Origin: Vermamoeba vermiformis
Lineage: Eukaryota; Tubulinea; Echinamoebida
Length of the DNA: 64,000 nt
Assembly (NCBI GenBank): GCA_045837725.1
Contig: JBEWZL010000235.1
Span: forward strand, 248,001 to 312,000
Reading direction: 5' to 3'
Positions 46,201 through 57,148 of this stretch are shown piece by piece. The position numbers were made by a program, and so were the translations under genes. The notes beneath the pieces were generated by a model that saw only the letters and a list, made by a program, of their open reading frames with translations, was not told where the DNA came from and searched no databases. How positions within the stretch are numbered: position 1 is the first letter of the stretch; the number at the start of each line of letters is the position of its first letter.

Positions 46201-48020
46201 CTAACCAACAATGCTTCTCCAGAGTGCCTCCCAAGTGAAATCTTGCCACCACTTGCTCTTGTCTAACAAGTGGAACACGATCTCGATTGTGATGAGCAGG
46301 GCGATGATAATTTCAATGCGGAACACTTTCTTCTCGTGGATGTCGCGCATGACAACTTCCAAGTTACCATAAGCAATGTCCAATTTACGATTAGCCAAAG
46401 AAACACTAAAAATATATTAATAAGCAATAATAATATAAAAAATTTGGTGCCGTACCGTTGTTTGACTTCGAGGGCCTTCTCCATCTTTTCGAATAATTTC
46501 TCGTGCTCGGGAGCCTCCCACAAGTACTCTGGGGGCTCTAAGACCTTCGACTCGATGTTCAACAAGTATCTAAAGTACAAAATCTGCGCCATTTGTTTGC
46601 TGCACTGATTTTGGTCGCTCAACTCGGGAGGTAGAACTGACCATCAGCGTTAATAAGCTGCATTAACCGAGCATTCTTGTGACGTACCTCCTTTGTTCAG
46701 GTAATCAGGGACACGGGCACCAATCATTGTAATTGTCTTTTGCATCGCATCTTCAATAGCATCACACTTTACAGAGCTACAACACGATGTCAGAAAAATC
46801 GATTTAATCTTTAAAATGACGACAGACTACGTACCGAGCAATACCGTGCGACAAGGCTAACTTTTCGTTGAATTCAGTGGCAGAGCTGACAGTCACTACG
46901 TCGTTCACGATATCGACATCCGGTGACGGATCGTACTCGAAGTGAATGTATTCGTTGTAAGTGCGACCATAAGGCTTGACTTGGAAGGGCTTGAGCTCCG
47001 ATAACAATGACGCAGCATCGTCTAAATATGACGAATGAAAATTAATCGATCGGAAATCACACCAGCACCAGCTACTTTGCGAATATGCCACGTGCATGCT
47101 ATATTATATAAATGCATATAGTATCGACGTACCTTCAGTAATGGCCCATCCAACTACAACACCTTCTTCGAATATGAAATAATCCTTCACCTCTTCGCTT
47201 CCCGCTTGTGTGAAGGCAGGGGCATCGGGCTTATCCGATTGAGCAGCGCTTGAGATCTATTCATGAAAATAATTAGCCGTTGTTAATACTATCTTAATTT
47301 AATATATATGATGCTAAGGTGAGTTCATTCGGAATATAAAACTTACGTGCAAGTGCAACACACCAGGGCTCCAGTTACGAGGACGAGCCAGACGTTTCTT
47401 TGGATCTACACCAGCACGTGTTTGCAGCCAATTGCTAAAAGCGGCAATGTCGTATTTCTCGGCCGATGATATTGCTAATATCTATGATAAAAAATACAAC
47501 GTTAAAAATAAAATTCCCAAAATGATTTGTAGCCTAATAAACAAATCTAGCTCCTCATTATGCGCAAGTAAATTAAAATGATAATAATTTTTCGATCAAA
47601 GTAACTGCAAATTGTTTCAGGGAAGCACGATCCAGAGAAAAAAATTGGTAAAATTGTAATTACGGTTCTTACTCTTCGAGCAGCATCGAGCTTCTTCTCT
47701 TTTCTCTTTTCTTTAAATGAGGATGACGCATAATATTTACAAAAAATATTGGAGCCCAATAGAGGTGAAATTGCAATACTTTTCTTTAGATCTGCTCTTG
47801 GGATAGTATCAAAAATGCTGCCACGAGTTACTTTAGTATGTATTTTATCCTAGAATATTAATAACAAATTAATCTATGAATATTTTAGCCTAGATTTGCT
47901 GCTTACATTTTTCTGCTTGGCGCGGAATATTTGCGGCAGTGTTGCCGTACTTTGTTTATTACAAAATGTGCCAAAAGATCGTGCGTTAAGTACTCTCGAG
48001 CATAGCCTACTCGAAAACAT
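46201..48020 (-). CDS. RMND1/Rmd1 family (DUF155) mitochondrial protein
   Basis: Minus strand; ATG 48020 begins MFSSRLCSRVLNARSFGTFC, a basic, serine/alanine-rich leader of the kind that targets mitochondria. About eight exons. The family signature is at the C-terminus: KLDIAYGNLEVVMRDIHEKK followed by VFRIEIIIALLITIEIVFHL, a single membrane helix, then a short tail ending at the stop 46201. Upstream are RKEKKLDAARR, IGARVPDYLNKGG and YLWEAPEHEKLFEKMEKALE, all typical positions in this family. Human RMND1 is an inner-membrane protein needed for mitochondrial translation; yeast relatives include Rmd1 and Rmd8. The mitochondrial leader argues for an RMND1-like role here. Confidence 0.85.
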
Positions 48021-48343
48021 CGTGCCTTGTGGTCAGATCTTCTACTGCAAAAAACAAAAAGACAATTTTCCATCGGACTTTCTTTAAATTAGTTGAACTT
48101 TATTTCTGAGCATAATAAGATCATATGAATAATAAATCAGGTCTCTTACATGCTTTGAATTTACTGCAACGGAGATCCGCTTCGCCTAGCATTCCAATCT
48201 GACATTGAAACATGAAAAGAGTATGCTCGCAGCTCTGATCGGAGTTGAATTAGCCAATTATATCACTTTTCAATCACTTCAGTCAAAACTAAGCTGAAAC
48301 AAGCCCGTGTAATGGATGGTTGATAGTATCAACCAACTAATGA
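48021..48343. other. intergenic spacer, no gene seen
   Basis: About 320 bases between two minus-strand genes, the 5' flank of the RMND1-like gene and the 3' flank of the methyltransferase. It contains one GAGATCCGC (48165-48173). No coding frame or repeat is evident. Confidence 0.35.
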
Positions 48344-49339
48344 CTAATGTGACTTTCGCATTGAATGAGGTACTAATTTCTCGAGTAATATTAATGAAGG
48401 TCCGTTCTTTGTATTGTTCGGCCAGCAATTCAAGAAAACAGTCCAATGATCTGGCGGCAAAGTTTTGATCCACTCGAGAATTTCTTTCTCTTCTTTAGAA
48501 CCTAATAGAATACATGCTTTTAGTACCATATGAAATGGTATAATATCTATATACCTTCTGAGTGCCCTGGATAGCATGTAATTGAGATCCAGGAACCATG
48601 TGGTAGCAACCTCGTAGCAGAATGTAGACTCTTCATAGTAGATGAAGTTTGGGTAACAATTCCTTTATCACCGCCAGGTAGGTATCTATTTATAACATTG
48701 TTGTCAATCAAGCTGCCTTAGTAACGAAAAATCAACTTTGTCTTAATAAGATCCAATGCGAATACGCTATTAATCGTGACAACGTACCCTAGATTGTATG
48801 CTATAAGCTTCACTGACCGCGTTATATAGGATTCTATATTCTCATGGCTCATCTAGAAAGAGAAATCGAGATCAGCTTTTTTACTTAAATTAGTGGGGTG
48901 ATTGGTTACCTTTATCAATTCGATACGCTTATTCATATTTGGATCGGTTATTTCCTTATTTAGGAGCTCTTTGGCACTGTCCAACGCGACTTGTTGAACG
49001 TCCATCGAAACAACACGACCAGATTCAGGTGTCAACGCGTGGCGCGCCAAAAATAGCGTATCTTTTCCACGACCACATGTAGCATCTACATCTTTGTTAT
49101 TAGCATGTAGTCAAAGGCAACAGAAAGTAAAATCAGATCTGATTTCGCATTTCTTTGAGCTTGTGGGATTTGCATGCAATAAAGTACTTTAATGCCAAAA
49201 ATTTATTTTTATTGCATATTACGGTATATTATTAAAGCAATGGTGGATTTGTGAGCTTACCAATTACATAATCGCCTTTTTTCACGATCGAGGCCCAATA
49301 TGAATGTGCAAGCGCTACTACGTTACGAGTACGCTCCAT
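48344..49339 (-). CDS. YtqB/MnmM-like SAM methyltransferase
   Basis: Minus strand, ATG 49339 (MERTRNVVALAHSYWASIVK) to TAG 48344, about six exons, roughly 210 residues. Motif I is unusually exact: DYVIDATCGRGKDTLFLARH. The family-specific pair is present: YNLGYLPGGDKGIVTQ and ITCYPGHSEG, plus a final N-x4-P-x-L-x3-EKL segment (LNCWPNNTKNGPSLILLEKL). In bacteria this family (YtqB, renamed MnmM) methylates nm5(s2)U34 of tRNA, and plants have organellar members. The equivalence here is inferred from motifs. No clear targeting peptide is seen. The gene is divergent from the PrpF-like gene with about 145 bp between starts. Confidence 0.75.
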
Positions 49340-49485
49340 AATAATATTAATAAAGAGTGTAATATATTTAACTAGCAAATTGGAGTTCCCGTGTGTTGTA
49401 GATCTTTTGAACAACAGTAAAAAATTACTTTTATTTTCAATCACAACTGAAGACCCACCGATCATTTGTATTATTATTCTTCACC

Positions 49486-51453
49486 ATGTGGCGTAATGTA
49501 GGCTTGGGAAATATAGTTGAAGCATTCACTACTGCACGAGCACATAATTCCGTGCGAATGGAGATCCGAAATTACTCGACGGCAAAAAAAAATCAAATTA
49601 AAGTGCCAGCGGTATTTATGAGAGTAAGGTCGCTAAATTGATCGTAAAATAATTTATTTGGAATATTTTACAAATGTTTTTATTCAAAATCATCCAAATT
49701 TACCAAAGAATTTTGTAAACAGGGCGGTACTAGCAAGTGCTTAATGTTCCAAGAAAAAGATCTACCTAAAGATAAAACTTTATGGGACAAAATATTCCTC
49801 AGTGCAATGGGAAGTCCAGATCCAAACGAACGACAGATGGGTACGAAAACCAAAATACCTTAAAATAATTTGTTATTGACACCATAATATTAGATGGCAT
49901 GGGTGGAGGATATTCATCTGTTTCTAAGGTTATGGTGGTCTCTCCATCGACTAGAAAGGACGTTGATATTGATTATCTGTTCGGTCAAGTCGACATTAAG
50001 ACAGCTACTGTGGTACGTTTAAAACTCAATTAAAGAATTATAAACATATAATATCATATTAAGCTAGCGTATATATTAAATTATAAACGAAAAAATATGC
50101 TGCGGTACCAAATTTCAAAGATATCTTTTTACTGATCTAAATCTGGATCTGATCTGCAAATGAATTCAGCCACAATTACGCCATACGATACTAATACTAT
50201 TATTAAGGAATACACTGGCAACTGCGGTAACTGCACTACTGCTGTAGCACCTTATGCAATTGATGAAAAATTAGTCAAGGCAGTTGAACCAGGTAACAGC
50301 ACACTTTTATAGCACAATAAATACTATTATACTGTAGTATTAATATACGTTGTGTATTTAGAAACAACGGTCAGATTATTCAACACAAACACAAACAAAA
50401 TTATTCACGCGACGGTCAAAGTCAGTGACGGCGAGGCTGAAGTGACAGGTACATTAATGTGCCATAGTATTTCCTTTTATGGTAATATTTGTATTAACAT
50501 ATTCAAAGGTGATTTTGTCACTGAAGGAGTTCCGGGCACGAGTTCACCGGTTGAGATGAAGGTACACTTTTGACCAGTTTTACACCACTATATACTTTAC
50601 TTATTTGGTAATAACTCTGTCACCATGTAGTTCCTGGCACCTGGAGGCTCTAGAACTGGAAAATTATTGCCGTCAGGCTATGTCGTCGATAAAATTGCTG
50701 TCGATAAGGTACCTTGCACAGCGATTTTTGAAACATTTTTCACTGAATTATTATCACCAGCACGGCTACAACACAGTGCCCTGCACTCTCATTGACAGCG
50801 CTAATCCAATGGTCATTGTTGACGGCAAGATGTTCGGCTTGAACGGACAAGAGACCCCAGAAGACATCGATCAGAACAAAAAGTTGCAAGAAGTACTGGA
50901 AATTATTCGCACAAAAGTAAGGCACCACGAACTAATACTGTACATTAGATATTAATGAAAAATAACTAGGGAGGTGAAAAAATGGGTATTCCTTTCAACC
51001 AAAGTTTTCCCAAAGTAATTATTACGAATGAGGCTAAGACATACACATCGCTCGAAGGCGCGACAATAGACAAGAGCAAAATGACTTTTATGGCCAAGAT
51101 TATTTCATTGGGTAACTCAGCTACCATGCCGTGTGATAGTGCTTTGCTGACAGGTCAATTTTTCAGGCAAGTGTCACAAAGCCCTGCCTTTGACAGGTGC
51201 CATTTGCCTCGCGACAGCCGCACAGATTGAAAGTTCTATTGTCCATAATATAATTCACGCGAGTGGCCAAGATTCACCCGCAGACTTCACGTACATCGCG
51301 CATCCCAGCGGAATAATGCCAATCAAAGCCCTGGTCGAGCAGCTCAGCACAGGCGAATGGCACGTCGAGTACGCTACCGTCGTGCAATCAGCGCGTCGAT
51401 TGATGGAAGGTGCCGTGTGCGTGCCTGCATCAATCTTCGATCAAGTCGAATAA
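49486..51453 (+). CDS. prpF-like: PrpF-family isomerase, probably mitochondrial
   Basis: ATG 49486 begins [20 protein letters not shown] and continues to RNYSTAKKN, a typical mitochondrial presequence with an R-x-Y-S/T cleavage site. The mature part starts [20 protein letters not shown], then [20 protein letters not shown] and [11 protein letters not shown]. The signature [14 protein letters not shown] follows, with the conserved cysteine. Next come [16 protein letters not shown] and [10 protein letters not shown]. The end is [17 protein letters not shown], the conserved C-terminal helix. PrpF (PF04303) isomerases act in 2-methylcitrate/methylitaconate metabolism beside AcnD. The usual G after TSK is C here. 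About nine exons. The stop overlaps AATAAA. Confidence 0.85.
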
Positions 51454-51513
51454 ACAAACTTATTTATTAAAAGATATAATACAGGACTATCAGATTACTA
51501 CTAGCAGCGTCTA

Positions 51514-54235
51514 TTATTTTTTCGCCGTGAATACGCGCACTATCTTTGGTTGACCACCAGGTGAGCCAGGCATAAATTGTGGCGGAGGTCTCTTTGGCAT
51601 GACAGAACTAAAAATTTGATTTTTCAGAATCCAAACCCGAACCCTCGACAAAAAAAAAATGGTACTTACATCTTGACTGTTCCAGGACTGTTCGGTGCTG
51701 AAATCGATTGAGGACTTGACGGCAATGAACTGGATCCTTGTGCGGTGTTGTTTTGATTTTGAGCGGATCTCGGACTGACTGCGCCATCTCTCGGACTAAT
51801 TTGTTCGACGAGCTCTTGTGCTGGCAACGACTGCGAAGTTGGCTAATTAAATAAGGAATTAGTATTACACCTCAATAATAATATATAGCCTTATTTAACT
51901 TACTCGCTTTGGTTTGGCAATTTGAACTTTGGGTGAGGAAATTAATTTTGGCGAGTCAGGCATTGGCGGCAACGATTGCGATGAAGCCATAGGACTCGTG
52001 CCCAATAAATTGGACTTGGCTTGCGCGCCGCTTCTTTCACCTGACACCCAGCCCGGACTCGATGGCTTACGAGCCTCTGTCACTTCTGTAATATTGGTCG
52101 TTAGTCAATGCGAAACATTACGTCACATCGATCATTCTTACGATCATTAGACTCGGTTAACTCTTCACGCGGATTTGTGCCAAAAGATGACGAGCCGAAA
52201 CTATTTGACCCTTGTCTGGCATGTTGGGCCTTGGAAACAGCTGCAAATATCACGTGAGTAAGTTAATATCTTGGTTCACTGAACGGTGACATTTCACACT
52301 TACGGCCCATCTTTCTCGCTCGCTGCACAGCTTGCAATTGATAGTCTCTAAGCACTGCTTTGATCTTCTCGACCCACTTCTTTTTGATCTCCAAAGACTC
52401 GACACAGATCATCGCGGTGTTGTCAGCCGAGTTTTTGTTGCGCACTTCAAACGCGTTTTTGAGGCCCTCCATGTCGGCCATATCAACCACACTCAAGTTT
52501 TTAATGTCAAATCGCTTCTTCAAGACGTATCGATCTTTCTTGCCCTTGGCCGCACAAATGATAAACATGTCGTTGAATAGCCACGCGTGTCGGGGCTTTT
52601 TGTCCTTTTTGATCACCATTTCGATGTCTCCTTCCATCAAAAACTTTCTGTGCGGCGCGGCCAAATTCAACTCTTCGTCCTACCCAACAAAAACATGTTA
52701 AAATCTCAGCCCTATATTCATTTTATAAAGCCATATTTGGGAAATATTATGTAACCGTCGGCCTTAGTATATATCTATTATATGGACGTACCTCGGTGTC
52801 TATGCAGTTAGCAATGTCCATCAACTTTTGCATGTCACGTGCTTGTGCGCCTTCAGCCGCCTTTTGATTCTCGTTAACTTTCTCAGCAATGCCGTCAATT
52901 TTATGTTTTGCAGCTGTTAAAGTACGCCAATCTTCCATTGACTCATCTGTATCGCGAATAAGGTCCTGCAAAAAATTTAGTACGTTGGATCTTGATCCGT
53001 GAAAAAAATGTTAGTATCTATTGTGTACCTTTAATAATAAGGGATATTTGCATATTCGCTGCACGGGTTTGATTAAGAAGCTAAACAAAGGTAAATTTCG
53101 ACAGCGTGGGTTTTGGTCGCAACTCTCCAAAAATGCAACAAATTCTTGATTCTCTTTCAGGCCTTCGTACAACGACAGCGCATTTTGTTGATTGGCGCAA
53201 TATTCTTCGTATACTTTAAATTGTTCGGCCTAAAAGGATCAATCATTAATAGAACCAAAAAAGTCAGATAGATCTGGCATGCCGAAAAAAGATTCTGCGG
53301 TATAATAATTGATATAGCCTAGTCAAACAATGTAATATCTAATCGGTGTTATTATGACGTATATTATTGCTCCGATTATTATTGGCAATTTACCTACGCA
53401 ATCAAATTTCTATAATTAACGCTTGTACGTACCATCTCGAGGAAGATTTCGCCTAAATTAACTTGCATATAATCGCCACTGCACCGTCGTACTGTTTCTT
53501 CGAATAAAGCAAGCATTTTTCGGTTGACTTCGAGAATGGATGGCAGATTTGAAAATAATCCCATAATCTCTTGATTTGAAATAATTCCATTTTGTTTTAG
53601 TGGTAATAAGAACTCCTATAATAATTATTTTTGCCATTAGTTTCTGTTCGATCGAGCAAAAACAAAACAAAATCATCATACAATTTCGCTTCAATTAAAC
53701 TGCTTTTACATTTCTTAAATTGATTATGCTATCGCATAGTATTGACGCATTTATAGGATAGAAATTTTAGATATTGAAGACTGATGAAATTACGTACCGA
53801 AATTATTAATTCAAGATCAGCAATGTAACTTCGTTCTGTAAGCACAATTTCTTCAATTCGTTTAGCTCTATTAGGCAAATCTGAATATGTTCCATTTTCT
53901 AACGAAGAAGTACGACTTCGGTGCATTAAAGGCGAGCTAATGCTATGAGGACTGCTACCCGCAGTAAATCCAGTTAGATCCGGGTATGAATCGCTCGAAA
54001 CGAGCTCTAAAGCACCAGGCAATCTAACTGCTGTTTGTCCTGAGAATGATTCGAATTGCTTGCGCAGATCCATAAGAGCCGTTTTCAGATTCTGAACGTC
54101 GCTGATCAGCTCGTCAATTTGCTCTTGCTGATTACGTATAGTCTATATTTATAATTAATACTTATTTTCCCATTATTAATTAGTCCTTACTTCATTTTGC
54201 TTCTGAATAACGTGCTTTAAATCCGCTTCGCTCAT
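51514..54235 (-). CDS. Dbl-family RhoGEF (DH-PH)
   Basis: Minus strand, ATG 54235 (MSEADLKHVIQKQNE) and a coiled-coil start (NQQEQIDELISDVQNLKTAL), to TAA 51514. About nine exons. The DH domain begins NRAKRIEEIVLTERSYIADL, the classic CR1, and includes FLIKPVQRICKYPLLLKDLI, the conserved CR3 helix that contacts Rho GTPases. The PH domain follows (RKFLMEGDIEMVIKKDK, RHAWLFNDMFIICA) and ends in a tryptophan helix (EIKKKWVEKIKAVL). The C-terminal third is a disordered Ser/Pro/Gln-rich tail with SPP/SP motifs. It would load GTP onto a Rac/Rho protein and control actin. It is convergent with PrpF, 60 bp between stops. Confidence 0.9.
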
Positions 54236-54680
54236 TGCAGTGCGGCTGATTAACAAGTTCTTCTTCACAAATATAACCTATTACTGGCTAATACTTCAGT
54301 AATAGTTGTTTCCTGTTGTTAAATTATTCGTCAAATGAATTTGTACGCCTACTTTTTTTGTACCAGTTAATTAAACGGAATTCCTAATTAGGCCTCGATT
54401 CGTTCGGCATAATAGAAATCCTGAACCACCTTAAACAAATTATTTGTATGAGTAGAGCTGATAAGTTACGTAGAGGAGATTTTGTTTCTGTTACATAAAT
54501 CCGGTTGAGTTTATTATTTATGCAGCAGTTACAATGATATAGACACTCGCCTAACTAGCGATTACCTGTTTAATTGCTTTTTTTTTATAAAATACTAGAA
54601 TTACTAACTATAAATACTCTTTGCAAAAGTACATCCGAACGCGCTTAACGTTCGATCTGCGGCGCAAATATTAGAGCTCT
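54236..54680. other. intergenic spacer, no gene seen
   Basis: 445 AT-rich bases between two minus-strand genes. Holds the RhoGEF promoter and the 3' UTR of the kinase. No coding frame or repeat beyond short homopolymer runs (T9 at about 54578). Confidence 0.4.
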
Positions 54681-56796
54681 TTAGCTCTTATACTTGGCAC
54701 GCTTATCGACGTAGTTCTTCATTTGTCCTCTGAACGATTGGATTCGCTCCAGTGATCGTTGAGGAGCAGCGTTGGTCGAGATCCAAGGGTGCGATAATGA
54801 CTCTTCGCAGGTCGGTCTCTTGCTGGGATCCAAGATCAAAATCTTCTTGACAAAGTCCTTGGCCTCAGGTGAGATCGTGTCCCAATCAGGGCTTGGGAAA
54901 TCGAATTCTGCCTTCATAATCTTTTCGAAAATTTGTTGATCTGTGTTGCCGTAGAATGGAGGGAAACCGCACAACCTATAGAACATTACCATATTAGGAA
55001 ATGCATGCGTACCGTGCATCACCCTCGTATAGTACTTACAAAATATAAGTAATCACACCAATAGACCAAATATCAACGGAGTTGTCGTATGGCATGCCTT
55101 TGAGCACTTCAGGGGCTGTAGAAATAATACCACAGCATTAGTATTGATTACTATATACGTCCATATGTAGTACTCGACACCTACCAACATAATCAGGAGT
55201 ACCGCAGCTTGTGCGCAGCGAGTCAGCACCAAAGTCCTTGGACAAACCAAAGTCCGTCACCTTGATAATGTCTTTGTTGGGGCCAGAGCACAACAAGTTC
55301 TCGGGCTAATAATAATACGACGGTTAATATCATGCTTAAAATAGGCGTAATAACTGGTTTGTATTGCTAGTCTGAATTATTTCTCCGTTGATCCGTTAAT
55401 TTAATGTTCTCGAATGTTTACGGGATCTTACCTTCAAGTCACGGTGAGCAATACCGTTATTGTGCATATAAGCAACAGCATCGAGGATCTGTCGCACGAT
55501 GGCGGCAGCATCGGCCTCAGAGTATGAACCACGATTGACGATCTGATCGAACAATTCTCCACCGGTCACCAATTCCAAGACCAAATAGATGTGCGTGGAC
55601 TCGTCAAAGACGTCAATCAATGCAATAATGTTCTTGTGCTTCAACTTGCGCATAATATCGATTTCTCGTTGCAACAAATTGAGTTCTTCGCCCTTGGCTT
55701 GATTCTTTTCAATGATCTTGATGGCCACTTTCTCGCCGTTCTCTTTGTTAATACCCTCGCGCACCACAGAGAAGCCACCACGTCCTAACTCTTTGCCAAA
55801 CTCGTACAAGTCCTTCACGTTGCGTCCCTTGTCGCCACCTTCCGAGATTTGGGAGTGCGAAAGAGGTTTTTCGTGGTGACCGTCGTCTTTGTGTTCTGAA
55901 ACAACAACCTGGAGAATATATTATTATAAATACGCGTGGAGAATATTTCATGAAAATAACAAAATTATGAGCATATTATTATTCAGCAAATGTTGGAAAG
56001 ATTTATCGCTAGATCGAATGCCGTTAGCTTACCTTGCTTGTTGCCTTGCCCGAAGGGAAGTGCAACTTAACGCGAATCTCACCAGGGGGTTGTCCTTGAG
56101 CTTTTTTCTTTGGTTCGTTTTCAAGTTTATACCATTCGTCGATCACCTCGCCGGTTTCAGCTTTTTTGACCGGGATGGCGACCTCACCGAGGAAATCATC
56201 CGAAATCCAACGATCCTTGTCCCATACTTTGATCATAACGTGGCCGGTAGGCTTTGAAGTATAGCTAAAAACGGCCAATCAGCAAATTGAAGGCACAAAA
56301 AAAATTAATATTTAAAAATGAAAGCAAAATAATATTTCGGTGCTAGTCGTCTGTAAATGTAGATCGATGCCGGTAATATTCATATTATCAGTTTGGGTAA
56401 TAAACGCCTTACAACTCGAAGTCTTGGTTCCATTCAGGATTCAAAGTTTTCTTGATGACTTTCGTTTTGAATTGTTGCTTATTAAAGTTGCACTTAACCA
56501 CTGCGTAAGGATCAGAAGTTCCTATTAAAAAATAATACAATTAATCTCGCAGTAAAAATAAAATGCTTCGAGAATAAATCTGAGATGCCGTTACTCACCT
56601 CCCTTATCCATAGCAGCCAAATTGCGGCCAGCGATCACTATAATATTATAATACGTTAGATACTTATATTTTCCATTACATAGGGGTTCTTGAATCGTCC
56701 GCTACTCCGGCATTCGCACTTACTGGATACATAGAGAGTACCAGCATCCTTGTCAGCTGTCTTATGCTTATCCTTCTTATCTTTTTTGTTGCTCAT
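54681..56796 (-). CDS. C2-domain CaMK-type Ser/Thr protein kinase
   Basis: Minus strand, ATG 56796 ([20 protein letters not shown]) to TAA 54681. About nine exons. The N-terminal ~190 residues form a C2 domain: [20 protein letters not shown] with the calcium-binding DPYA loop, [16 protein letters not shown], and [13 protein letters not shown] loop as [21 protein letters not shown] linker ([20 protein letters not shown]) leads to a full kinase. Its Gly loop is [12 protein letters not shown], the VAIK lysine is present, the catalytic loop is HRDLK-PENLL and DFG is [14 protein letters not shown] is in CGTPDYVAPEVLKG, and substrate recognition and helices end at [12 protein letters not shown]. 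It resembles the CaMK/MLCK-DAPK group. Calcium or lipid recruitment via C2 is the likely control. No calmodulin-binding tail is obvious. Confidence 0.85.
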
Positions 56797-57148
56797 GGTC
56801 GATTGTGTTAACTGATCTGTGGGGCTGTTCGAAATAAACCTCCAACAGAATTTTAGCCACGCGTGCATCCATTAACCGGCGGAAGCACAAGGTACTAATC
56901 CCAGCTGATCATGCTAAGAACTGAAGTGTAGAAATCTTGATGCATCATGTAACCAGAGTTCGTACCAAGGCATTACCGATTGAATAGGGATCGAGTCGCG
57001 CGTAGAAAGAAAGTTTTTTTTTATTATCGAGTAATAATCAAACTTCAACAAAAATACATTGCGGCGTTACTTGGGTTATTTGGCTATTTATTAAAGATTT
57101 GTTATCTAAAACGGCTATCATCGCCCTAGACAAGCAGACGCATCTCGT
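56797..57148. other. intergenic spacer, no gene seen
   Basis: 352 bases between two minus-strand genes; mostly AT-rich, with a T-run near 57013. It is the promoter region of the C2-kinase gene and the 3' flank of the tail-anchored gene. Confidence 0.35.

Noticed and set aside
47896-48087. Plus-strand 63-codon frame at the RMND1-like 5' end
   Set aside because: The complementary strand reads a mitochondrial leader joined by good splice sites to the rest of the RMND1-like protein.
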